A stretch of DNA of 64,000 nucleotides from Capsulimonas corticalis. GTDB taxonomy: Bacteria > Armatimonadota > Armatimonadia > Armatimonadales > Capsulimonadaceae. Shown here piece after piece: positions 34,593 through 41,563 of this stretch. Both the position numbers and the translations under genes were made by a program. The notes beneath the pieces were generated by a model. It was given only the letters and a program-made list of their open reading frames with translations, was not told where the DNA came from and searched no databases. Where the stretch lies: contig NZ_AP025739.1 of the NCBI RefSeq assembly GCF_003574315.2, positions 7,254,001 through 7,318,000 of the forward strand. The letters are read 5' to 3'. Within the stretch, counting starts at the first letter, position 1, and every line of letters begins with the position of its first letter.

Positions 34593-36173
34593 TCATTGGG
34601 AGACACGGCGAAACCATGGGAGGCGACCGAGCGGGGCGTCCACGGTTTGCACGCACGGACCCTCGATTACCTCTCCGTGCTCCGCACGCCATGAGCCATC
34701 AGGGAACGCAACACGGCGGCTTCGCGCGCCCTGCTCCGTAACGGGAGCCACCAGGATCGAGTCGCCCAATAAGAATTGATCCTGAACGCTCTCTAAATCG
34801 GCGTGCGGAAAGACATAGCTCATATGGCGCAAGATCGGCTCGCCCGTACGCGCCGAGCGCTCGGCCAGAGCAAGGATCTCCGGCGCAAGGCTCTGGCGAA
34901 GCTGTACGGCGTCGCGGCAATAACGCAGATGTTCGGCGTCGAGCACCCGCCAGGGCGCGAGGGAAAACTGGACGATCGGGAACAGCAGGGACGCCTGAAG
35001 GGTGCGGACAAACAGCTCCTGATCGACCTGGAAGTCGTCGCCGCTAAACGACCCAATGTCCCCTCCCCCCACCATGTCCGGGCAGGTGAAGCCATAGCCG
35101 GCGAGCCCCTGGGCCAATCCGTTCGGGACGATATCCGCCAGGCCGCCCGATCCCCAGGTGTGCAGTCGGTCACGCAGGCGCTGCACCAACGGCTGGCCGG
35201 CGAGCTTCCAGCACGCGCGATACTCATTGAAGCGATAGTTCAGGCCGATCTCCGCCCACGCCTGACAGTAGCCAAGCGCATCCATGGACCCGTGCAGGAC
35301 ATCTTCGGCGCGGATGTACTCAGGATCGCCCGCATCGAATTTAAAGCCGTCGACACCGTACGCAGCCACCAGATGATCCAGACGGCGTGTGAGCCACTGG
35401 ACAGCGCTGGGATTACTGAGATCGAGCATCGCGCTTTGCCCATTCCACCAGGCGCGCACGATCGGCGCCCCATGCGCGTCCAGCACCAGCAGATTTTTCC
35501 GCTCCAATTCGCGATAAACGCCGCAGTCCGGGCTGATAAACGGACTGATCCAGAGCATCACACGAAATCCGTCGTCGTGAAGCTGGCGCACCATGGCGCC
35601 CGGATCGGGAAACCGGCCGGTGTGGAAGCGCCAATCGCCGTGGTGCTCGAACCAGTTGTCATCGATCATCAGAACGCCCGGGGGAAACCCGCATTCCCGA
35701 ATGCCCCGGGCGTACTCCAGCACCTTGCTTTGAGTCGGCTCGTACTGCATCTCGATCCAGGAATTGTACTGCGGGGCCAGAAAGTTCAGAGGGTCCGGCA
35801 GCTGGCCGCTCGGGAGAAAGAAGCGCCGGCAGGCGGAGCGGTACGCTCCCGCGAGGTCGTCATGCCCTTCCTCAAATACGAGCTCCGCGCCGTCGCTTGC
35901 GACCGTTAGCCCGCCGTCCCGTTCGTCGAACGTGAACCGCAGCGGCTGCTCGCTCCAAACGAAACGTCCATGGCTGGAGATGAGCAGCGGCGTCGCCTGG
36001 TTTCCCCGAATATTATGGGTCATGTCGCAGTGGTAAAATCGGTCGCGAAACGGCATCTTGGCGCCGTCCTCCACCACTCCGCCCCACCAATATTCGCCCG
36101 GCCGCAGCGCGATCCGGCGCGTATTCGTATCGCTCGGCGATACTTCGGTCTCTCTGAGATCGATCAATGTCAT
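34593..36173 (-). CDS. Cytoplasmic GH31 alpha-glycosidase, MYORG/NET37-like motif type
   Basis: Encodes 526 residues without a signal peptide. ATG at 36173 follows AGGAG by ten bases; ATGs at 36194 and 36218 are alternatives, the last overlapping the upstream gene. The barrel carries GVDGFKFDAGD with nucleophile D280 and TCPDMVGGG with acid/base D366. The KFDAGD/E form differs from the KxDFGE motif of YicI-type alpha-xylosidases and resembles the MYORG-like branch, whose studied human member acts as an alpha-galactosidase. Transport partners next to it suggest that it hydrolyses the imported oligosaccharide. An alpha-xylosidase role in xyloglucan use cannot be excluded. Confidence 0.85.
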   Translation of the reverse strand: MTLIDLRETEVSPSDTNTRRIALRPGEYWWGGVVEDGAKMPFRDRFYHCDMTHNIRGNQATPLLISSHGRFVWSEQPLRFTFDERDGGLTVASDGAELVFEEGHDDLAGAYRSACRRFFLPSGQLPDPLNFLAPQYNSWIEMQYEPTQSKVLEYARGIRECGFPPGVLMIDDNWFEHHGDWRFHTGRFPDPGAMVRQLHDDGFRVMLWISPFISPDCGVYRELERKNLLVLDAHGAPIVRAWWNGQSAMLDLSNPSAVQWLTRRLDHLVAAYGVDGFKFDAGDPEYIRAEDVLHGSMDALGYCQAWAEIGLNYRFNEYRACWKLAGQPLVQRLRDRLHTWGSGGLADIVPNGLAQGLAGYGFTCPDMVGGGDIGSFSGDDFQVDQELFVRTLQASLLFPIVQFSLAPWRVLDAEHLRYCRDAVQLRQSLAPEILALAERSARTGEPILRHMSYVFPHADLESVQDQFLLGDSILVAPVTEQGARSRRVAFPDGSWRAEHGEVIEGPCVQTVDAPLGRLPWFRRVSQ

Positions 36174-36201
36174 TCTGCTTCCGCTCCTGTCCATGGCGTC
36201 G

Positions 36202-37530
36202 CTAAGGTACGCGAACATTCGTAAGAATCGTCCATCCGTTGTCGCCTGGCAATGTGTTGGCGAATTTAACGCCCGGACGGCCGGTCATCGGATCGATGAC
36301 GCCCAGTCCCAACCGATAAGCCCCGGGCAGGAGGTGAACCGTCTGCGTCGCACTCAGCGTAAACGGCCCCGGCCGCCAAGCTCGGATGTCCGCATCGGTG
36401 GATAGCGTCTGGGCCACCTGGTGATTCGCGCCGATCAGCGCGAGCCGCACGGGCCAGCGATAATAGAACGGCGCCACTCCCTGATTTTCTCCCTCAATGA
36501 CGACCCGCAGCGAACGGGAAGACTTGCCCGTCACCGACGCCTGCACCGTGCGCAAAGAAAACTGATATCCCATGCGGCGGACCATCGCCTGACAATTTGC
36601 GAGGAATTCCGGGGAAGTGTTTGGAGCGATCGCCGGGCTGTAAGGCCCCACCCACGTCATATGCGCCTTTTCCACAGCCGCCATGGTGCGGGCGAAGTCG
36701 GCGCCCAGCCATCGATTGGCCGCCCCCGGCTCCATCTCGCCGCCAATCGGCGCCGCCTTCCAATTATCCGTCCGTCCCGAACGCTCCATCTTCGGCAAAA
36801 ACATCCACGTATCCGGTCCGGTCGTGTCGGACGGGAACATATCGTCGTGATAACCGAGCCAGCCCTGCGCGCCAGTGACGCCGTCCGGGTAACGCGCCTG
36901 AAGTTGCTTGTCCGGGAAGGCGCGCCGGTAAGCGTCCACAATCCGCTGCTGCGTGGCCGGCGACGCGAACAGTTCCGTGCGCGGGTAAGTGTGCCATTCG
37001 CCCCAAAAACCGAGGGTTCCCACCGTCACAAAGGCGACACGCGGATCGTGGTCATAGCGTTTGCCCAGAGCGGCGATCAGGCGCTCCAGATTAGAGATCA
37101 AAATCGGATTTTCGTAATCCGGCGAAAGCCCCCCGCCCTCTTCCGTGTATTTCCGCATCTGCACGCCTTTGGCGACAACCCAATCGGGCACGCCCGAGGG
37201 CAGACTGGGATAATCCAGGTAGACGCGAAAGACAACTCGCTTCCCAGCGGCGCTCGGAATATTCCAGGCGCGCTTCTCCCAGGCGTCGAACTGGTAATCG
37301 CCTTCGCGCGGCTCCAGATCTTTCCATGAGGCGTACTGGTAAACCATCGAATACGGCTGATGGATCGGTCCCGCCGTCGTATATGTGCACCACCCCTTCA
37401 AGGGGTTATCCAGCGGACCTGGGCCAGGATTCAGGTGAACGAGTTGGCCTTGGCCCCGGCTCATGGGAGCACATCCGAGGCAGGCGGCCGCCAATCCCAG
37501 CACGATCATTCGCGGCCAGTGAAACTTCAT
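36202..37530 (-). CDS. Secreted DUF4832-type barrel protein, possible glycosidase
   Basis: Encodes 442 residues with a signal peptide; C16 or C20 within AAACLGCAPM could make it a lipoprotein, though the lipobox is not classical. The first two thirds look like a TIM barrel (MVYQYASWKDLEPREGDYQF, VFRVYLDYP, FVTVGTLGFWGEWHTYP), with the EW residues placed where glycosidases have a catalytic Glu. The last 120 residues match the DUF4832 beta-sandwich pattern (LGLGVIDPMTGRPGVKFAN). No activity is established for such proteins. It is first in the block leading to GH31 and the transporter. Confidence 0.7.
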   Translation of the reverse strand: MKFHWPRMIVLGLAAACLGCAPMSRGQGQLVHLNPGPGPLDNPLKGWCTYTTAGPIHQPYSMVYQYASWKDLEPREGDYQFDAWEKRAWNIPSAAGKRVVFRVYLDYPSLPSGVPDWVVAKGVQMRKYTEEGGGLSPDYENPILISNLERLIAALGKRYDHDPRVAFVTVGTLGFWGEWHTYPRTELFASPATQQRIVDAYRRAFPDKQLQARYPDGVTGAQGWLGYHDDMFPSDTTGPDTWMFLPKMERSGRTDNWKAAPIGGEMEPGAANRWLGADFARTMAAVEKAHMTWVGPYSPAIAPNTSPEFLANCQAMVRRMGYQFSLRTVQASVTGKSSRSLRVVIEGENQGVAPFYYRWPVRLALIGANHQVAQTLSTDADIRAWRPGPFTLSATQTVHLLPGAYRLGLGVIDPMTGRPGVKFANTLPGDNGWTILTNVRVP

Positions 37531-37582
37531 TCTTATTGCTCCCGCACGAGTGATTATAGAGAACGATCTGGATGAGTCAGAA

Positions 37583-37729
37583 GCCGGCGAATGAATTCGC
37601 GCCTATAAGTACGGCCGTCCACCTTCGTGGACTTAGGAGCCTACGGCACATAATCAAGCGTTTACGATCACGTTTCTGAACCCGCGAAGGCGGGTGACCG
37701 TACTTTTAGGCGCGAATTCATTCGCTGGC
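37583..37729. repeat. 147-bp palindromic element with two inner hairpins
   Basis: Left arm 37583-37616 and right arm 37696-37729 are inverted copies over 34 bp with three mismatches. Between them are two short hairpins: GTCCAC-CTTC-GTGGAC and CCCGC-GAAG-GCGGG. It has no coding frame of its own. It looks like a non-autonomous mobile or REP-like repeat that would fold as a cloverleaf in single strand. Confidence 0.75.
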
Positions 37730-37804
37730 CTTACTACGAAATCCGCTAAGGTTTTGCGTCATAAAATCGGCAAAATGCATCATTCGCCGGGCTCATTCTG
37801 GTAT

Positions 37805-37846
37805 CAAAATTTCGCCCTGCGCCCAGAAGGCAATTCTGAGCGCAGG
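37805..37846 (-). terminator. Terminator of the prepilin gene
   Basis: CCTGCGCTCAGAA pairs with TTCTGGGCGCAGG (one wobble; 37816-37846) and is followed on the minus strand by GCGAAATTTTGATA. Confidence 0.65.
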
Positions 37847-37862
37847 ATGTGATAGACCGCGA

Positions 37863-38777
37863 TTACTGCAAGCTGAACGTCGCCGCAGTCGCGCCGTCAC
37901 TGCACTCGGTGCCGGCGGCCATGGTTCCCTCGCCGTTGGCGCTCTGCGCCAGCGCGGTGTTGCAGTCCGTCGCCGTGGGATTGTTGAGGCCCGCCGAGAC
38001 GGCGGTTCCGCGCAGGAACTTCGCGTGGCAGTCCGCCAGCAGGAAGTTGGAGCCGTCGGTATGGCGTCCTGTCGGCTGATCGTACGTGGAGTAGTCGGCG
38101 GAGGTGGTGTTGCGCATGTAGCCCGTCGTCCACTTCAGAGTCGGCGGCGAGGTGTAACCGCCCGCGCCGCCAAGATTCGTGGTGTCTGATCCCCAGGCGC
38201 GTACGCCAAAGCCCGCAGGCGAGGCGCCGTTGCTGCCGTTGCCGTAGGTGGTCTCGCCGCCGCCGCCCGCCGGACTCCAGGAGGTGTCGCCGGCCGCGTA
38301 AGAATTGCCCTTCACCTCACCCAGCAGCACCGTTTTGGACGGCGAATTGTACTGAGCGACCGTATAACTGTCGACGCCCTTGGTGACATCGCCTGAAGGG
38401 ATAGTGTTATTGCTATTATAGGCATACGAAATAAAGACCTGGTTGCCGGTGCTGTCATCGGGACACTTGAACACCTGTATGCTCTTGACGTAAGGATAAA
38501 CTTCGCCGGCCCATCCGTTTCCGCCCGGCGCATAGATGTTGATCCCATTGGGATTCTTTTCATCGTTGTCCTGACAGTACTGGGTAAACCCGAGTCCCAG
38601 CTGCTTCATGTTGGAAAGACAGCTAATCTGCCGCGCCTTCTCACGCGCCTTGGCGAAGACCGGGAAGAGAATCGCCGCAAGAATAGCGATAATTGCTATT
38701 ACCACGAGCAATTCAATGAGTGTGAAGCCATACTTAGTGTTGACCGTGCGTCGTGAAACGATATTATTATCTGACAT
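37863..38777 (-). CDS. Type IV prepilin-like protein with H-X9-DG type C-terminal motif
   Basis: Encodes 304 residues. A prepilin peptidase site and N-terminal helix are plain: [20 protein letters not shown] with the conserved Glu at +5, then [20 protein letters not shown]. Near the end [18 protein letters not shown] is a variant of the H-X9-DG motif (DC instead of DG). Such proteins are highly expanded in Planctomycetota, Verrucomicrobiota and Armatimonadota. They are thought to be pseudopilins or surface fibres. GGAGG precedes the ATG. It sits between LacI and the sugar block on the same strand but has its own terminator. Confidence 0.85.
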   Translation of the reverse strand: MSDNNIVSRRTVNTKYGFTLIELLVVIAIIAILAAILFPVFAKAREKARQISCLSNMKQLGLGFTQYCQDNDEKNPNGINIYAPGGNGWAGEVYPYVKSIQVFKCPDDSTGNQVFISYAYNSNNTIPSGDVTKGVDSYTVAQYNSPSKTVLLGEVKGNSYAAGDTSWSPAGGGGETTYGNGSNGASPAGFGVRAWGSDTTNLGGAGGYTSPPTLKWTTGYMRNTTSADYSTYDQPTGRHTDGSNFLLADCHAKFLRGTAVSAGLNNPTATDCNTALAQSANGEGTMAAGTECSDGATAATFSLQ

Positions 38778-38914
38778 TGCCCACCTCCGAAGTTAGTATT
38801 CCAACAAAAAGAAAAACATACAAACTCTGCGTTAGGAGGATGATCGATCCACCTCTCAAATTTCGGTCGGCCCTTGCGGGCTTCTCAATAACTGCTCCCC
38901 TCCTTTCGGGTCCG

Positions 38915-39922
38915 CTACGGTTGTGTCGAAGCGCGGATCGCCAGTTTCGGCTTGAGGATCCGCTGCTGCAATGGGCAATCAGGCTCCTGGATCCGCCGGG
39001 AGAGGAACTCCCAGGCGAGAGTGCACATCTCCGCAATCGGCTGACTGATGGTCGTGATGGGGCACGCAAGATAGTCGCATTCTTCAATGCCGTCGCACCC
39101 AATCAATGCGATATCGTGTCCCACGGAGGCGCCGATGTCACAGATCGCTCGATACGCCCCCAGCGCCACATCATCGTTATGGCAGAACAGCGCATCGGTT
39201 TTGTTCGACGGGTTTTGCAGATACTCATTGGCGGCCTTTCGCACCGAGGAGAGCGATAAGTCGGGAAGCCAGAGGCAGCGCGTCTCCAAACCGGCCTCAC
39301 GCATCGTCTTCTCATAGGCCGTCATGCGCGCGTCTTCATTTCCATCGGGCAGCGGCGTGACATACACGATGTTACGACGCCCCGTTTCGATGAGATGCGT
39401 GATGGCGTCCACCGTCCCGGAGTAGAGGTCCACGCCGACAAAGTCTCGCTCCCCCGTCCAGTATCCGCCCATGCTCACGAACGGAACGGACGCGGAGGGA
39501 TTGATCCGCGCAAATGTCGGACCGGTGGCCGGCGTATCCAGCGCGATAATGCCGTCCACCGGCAGATAAGATGTTTGCGGGGAGCTGGGACCACGATCCT
39601 TATCCCCATCGAGATCGCGAATGATGATCTCGAAACCCGATCCCGCCATTTGCTGCTTCATACGATGCAGAACCTGGGCGCGATGCTGCGAATAATCGAA
39701 ACACATCCAGAATGCAATGCTGCTGAACCGTCCCGTCACCAAAGCCCGCGCGGTGTTGTTGGGTCGGTATCCAATCTCTTCCGCGGCGGCGAGCACGCGA
39801 ACTCTCGTTTCTTCACGAATGCTCGCCAGGCTGCTGCCGCTAAGAACATGGGAGACTGTCCATCCGGATACACCGGCGGCTCGCGCAACATCGTCTCTGG
39901 TTGGACGCTTATTCAGTAACAT
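38915..39922 (-). CDS. LacI-family transcriptional regulator
   Basis: Encodes 335 residues, the usual length. The N-terminal helix-turn-helix and hinge are clear: TRDDVARAAGVSGWTVSHVL and RVLAAAEEIGYRPNNTARAL. The sugar-binding core has VDGIIALDTP, NIVYVTPLPDGN, DALFCHNDDVALGAYRAICD and IALIGCDGIEECDYLACPIT, in family order. It probably senses the oligosaccharide taken up by the downstream ABC system. Its own promoter is consensus-like and followed by two direct repeats that could be its operators, so autoregulation is likely. Confidence 0.92.
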   Translation of the reverse strand: MLLNKRPTRDDVARAAGVSGWTVSHVLSGSSLASIREETRVRVLAAAEEIGYRPNNTARALVTGRFSSIAFWMCFDYSQHRAQVLHRMKQQMAGSGFEIIIRDLDGDKDRGPSSPQTSYLPVDGIIALDTPATGPTFARINPSASVPFVSMGGYWTGERDFVGVDLYSGTVDAITHLIETGRRNIVYVTPLPDGNEDARMTAYEKTMREAGLETRCLWLPDLSLSSVRKAANEYLQNPSNKTDALFCHNDDVALGAYRAICDIGASVGHDIALIGCDGIEECDYLACPITTISQPIAEMCTLAWEFLSRRIQEPDCPLQQRILKPKLAIRASTQP

Positions 39923-39978
39923 GGAATATCCTAATCAGACAATAGAAAACAAATCTCGCTATCGAAAATCTCTCTGCC

Positions 39979-40003
39979 TACACGCGTTGGCTACACGCGT
40001 TGG
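39979..40003 (-). promoter_or_regulatory. Tandem 13-base repeats, candidate LacI operator
   Basis: TACACGCGTTGGC and TACACGCGTTGGT sit directly next to each other just downstream of the predicted transcription start of the lacI-type gene. Each holds the palindromic core ACGCGT. The position is right for repression by road-block. Confidence 0.5.
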
Positions 40004-40013
40004 TTACGAGGAC

Positions 40014-40042
40014 ATTGTATCAGCACTTCGACCGTTTGTCAA
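40014..40042 (-). promoter_or_regulatory. Near-perfect sigma70 promoter of the LacI-type regulator
   Basis: Read on the minus strand: TTGACA (40042-40037), a 17-base spacer, TACAAT (40019-40014). It is the best promoter match found in the window. Confidence 0.75.
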
Positions 40043-40169
40043 CAAAAATTGAAAAAATCGTTAGCGAATGTTTTGAAGCCGTGAGTGGCGCCATCGGAGC
40101 ATCTCCGATGGCGCGCTTCGGTAACGCGGGCGGCTGAGGATTTTACATCTATCGCTCCAGAGAAAACCG

Positions 40170-40511
40170 CTATTTGTGCAGCAGCGATTGCCAATTGTGG
40201 GGTACTTTTCCCTGTGGGCCAGGAACAGGCTGGCTCACCGGATGGGCGTCCGGCGGGGCCAAGGGCGGCCCTTCGAGATATTCGCGCGTCCGATAGTCGT
40301 AAAACCAGTTCTCCTCCGGCTCGAAGCTCGTGATAATCGGATGCCCAGTTTCGGCGTGATGATGCGAGGCGTGCTGGCTGGGTGAGTTGTCGCAGCAGCC
40401 GATATGCCCGCACTCCGCGCACCGGCGCAGGTGCAGCCACCATCCGCCGTTTGCGAGGCATTCCGCGCAGCCTTCGCCGCTCGGCGCTGCGGCCTCATTG
40501 ATACCGTTCAT
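40170..40511 (-). CDS. UBP-type zinc finger protein
   Basis: Encodes 113 residues after AAGGAG. The cysteine/histidine pattern CAECLANGGWWLHLRRCAEC, then GHIGCCD, then HASHHHAETGHPIITSF is the ubiquitin-hydrolase-type zinc finger as found in small stand-alone bacterial proteins. The tail NWFYDYRTREYLEGPPL is also usual for these. Bacterial members have no established role; binding of a protein C-terminus is plausible from the eukaryotic domain. It stands alone, divergent from no obvious partner. Confidence 0.85.
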   Translation of the reverse strand: MNGINEAAAPSGEGCAECLANGGWWLHLRRCAECGHIGCCDNSPSQHASHHHAETGHPIITSFEPEENWFYDYRTREYLEGPPLAPPDAHPVSQPVPGPQGKVPHNWQSLLHK

Positions 40512-40533
40512 AGAAAGCTCCTTTTGATCTGGG

Positions 40534-40617
40534 TTACGTCAATACTACGATCTTCCCGCCTGCTTTGTTCTCCTCCAAGCAGCGATTGGCCTCCACGATC
40601 TCGTCGAGACGGTAACC
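40534..40617 (-). pseudogene. C-terminal relic of a zinc-type alcohol dehydrogenase / quinone oxidoreductase gene
   Basis: The minus strand reads GYRLDEIVEANRCLEENKAG then GKIVVLT and a stop, which matches the last 27 or so residues of MDR-family dehydrogenases (PLDEIVEAHRYLESNQAGGKIVL pattern). Nothing of the remaining 300 residues is recognisable upstream. Confidence 0.55.
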
Positions 40618-40778
40618 AAGCCAAGGCTCTCGCCGATCGCCGCGGCCAATCCCACCGGGTGACGCCAGCGCTGTTCCCTACACTTTCGCCAACGGCTCTT
40701 CTCAAAAAAGACAGAGGAGAATTCTCGATACTTTGAAACGGTAAGTTATCGATCAAATCGTTACGGTACAATAAAGTC

Positions 40779-40868
40779 ATGACAATCACAGTGTCACCCA
40801 AATCGAAAACAGGGCTTCCCGCTGTGTCCCTTATCGGCGTCCGATCTCTCTTTTCTACTATCACGTAA
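40779..40868 (+). pseudogene. Relic of an antitoxin-like gene
   Basis: A 29-codon frame starts MTITVSPKSK and then loses the family pattern. The first 25 bases and the leader with CGGTACAATA match those before the small gene at 28829, so both come from one ancestor. Confidence 0.4.
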
Positions 40869-40896
40869 TTTCATACTCCCATCGTGAGGCCGCCAT

Positions 40897-41385
40897 ATGT
40901 GCCGTTACGCCCAACACATCTACAAAAGACATTTCGCGTGCTTCAAATGCCAAAAGATGTTTCGCCAGCCAGCAGAGCAAGAAATGGCGCGGTCGACGGT
41001 GGACACAAAATCTCGCGACTTTCGATGTCCGCAATGCAAAACGCCGATGGCAAATATGGGCAAGGATTTCAAGGCGCCTCGGCAAGCCGATGTCAAACAG
41101 TGGCAAAAGGTCGAGCAGCTTTACAACAACGGCTACATCTTCAGTTCTTGTGGATGTGGTGGTTCTGGCGACCGTCCTGCAACACTGCAAGAAGTACAGC
41201 CGTTTCTGGCGGAGCAAAAGCGTCTCAAGGCGGAGTGGATACGGCAGGCGGTTATTCAGAAGCGCGCCGTGGAGCTCAGCGAGAAACGCACACAACGCGC
41301 CAGGCTGCTGCATAAGAAGAGGCTAGCCTCTGTGAAACGCACGGTTAATTGGGATGAGGTAATCCATGCCAAAGCTGGAAATTGA
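40897..41385 (+). CDS. Conserved zinc-ribbon protein of unknown function
   Basis: Encodes 162 residues after GAGG. Three cysteine clusters are visible: CFKC, CPQC and CGCGG, the first two suited to one zinc ribbon. The stretch PMANMGKDFKAPRQADVKQW followed by QKVEQLYNNGYIF is well formed, and the C-terminal third is a basic helix (QKRAVELSEKRTQRARLLHKK) that could bind nucleic acid. No function is known to me. It has no signal peptide. The few bases after its stop contain MPKLEID and a stop in another frame, like the start of the gene at 27241. Confidence 0.65.
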   Translation: MCRYAQHIYKRHFACFKCQKMFRQPAEQEMARSTVDTKSRDFRCPQCKTPMANMGKDFKAPRQADVKQWQKVEQLYNNGYIFSSCGCGGSGDRPATLQEVQPFLAEQKRLKAEWIRQAVIQKRAVELSEKRTQRARLLHKKRLASVKRTVNWDEVIHAKAGN

Positions 41386-41563
41386 CTAGGCATCCATCTG
41401 GCATAGAACGGTTCGGTCGTTCCCGAGAATCACAACTGCTTTCGGGAGGCGATTACGAAAACGTTCGCTCACCGGGTAATATAGGAAGCAATAATCCATA
41501 CTAACTCCAATCGCATATTGGATTTTATATGGATTTATTTTCGCACCCCGGAAGGCCATCATC

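Larger units (their letters stand above)
37531..37862. other. 332-base intergenic region with palindromic element and terminator
   Basis: The gap holds the element at 37583-37729 and the terminator of the prepilin gene at 37805-37846. Nothing coding is seen. Confidence 0.7.
40512..40896. other. 385-base region with gene relics
   Basis: No intact gene is seen. It contains the C-terminal relic of an alcohol dehydrogenase-type gene (minus strand) and a broken antitoxin-like frame (plus strand), suggesting past deletions. Confidence 0.5.

Noticed and set aside
40508-40864. Minus-strand open frame of 118 codons
   Set aside because: It has no family pattern; the recognisable dehydrogenase relic lies in a different frame of the same stretch.
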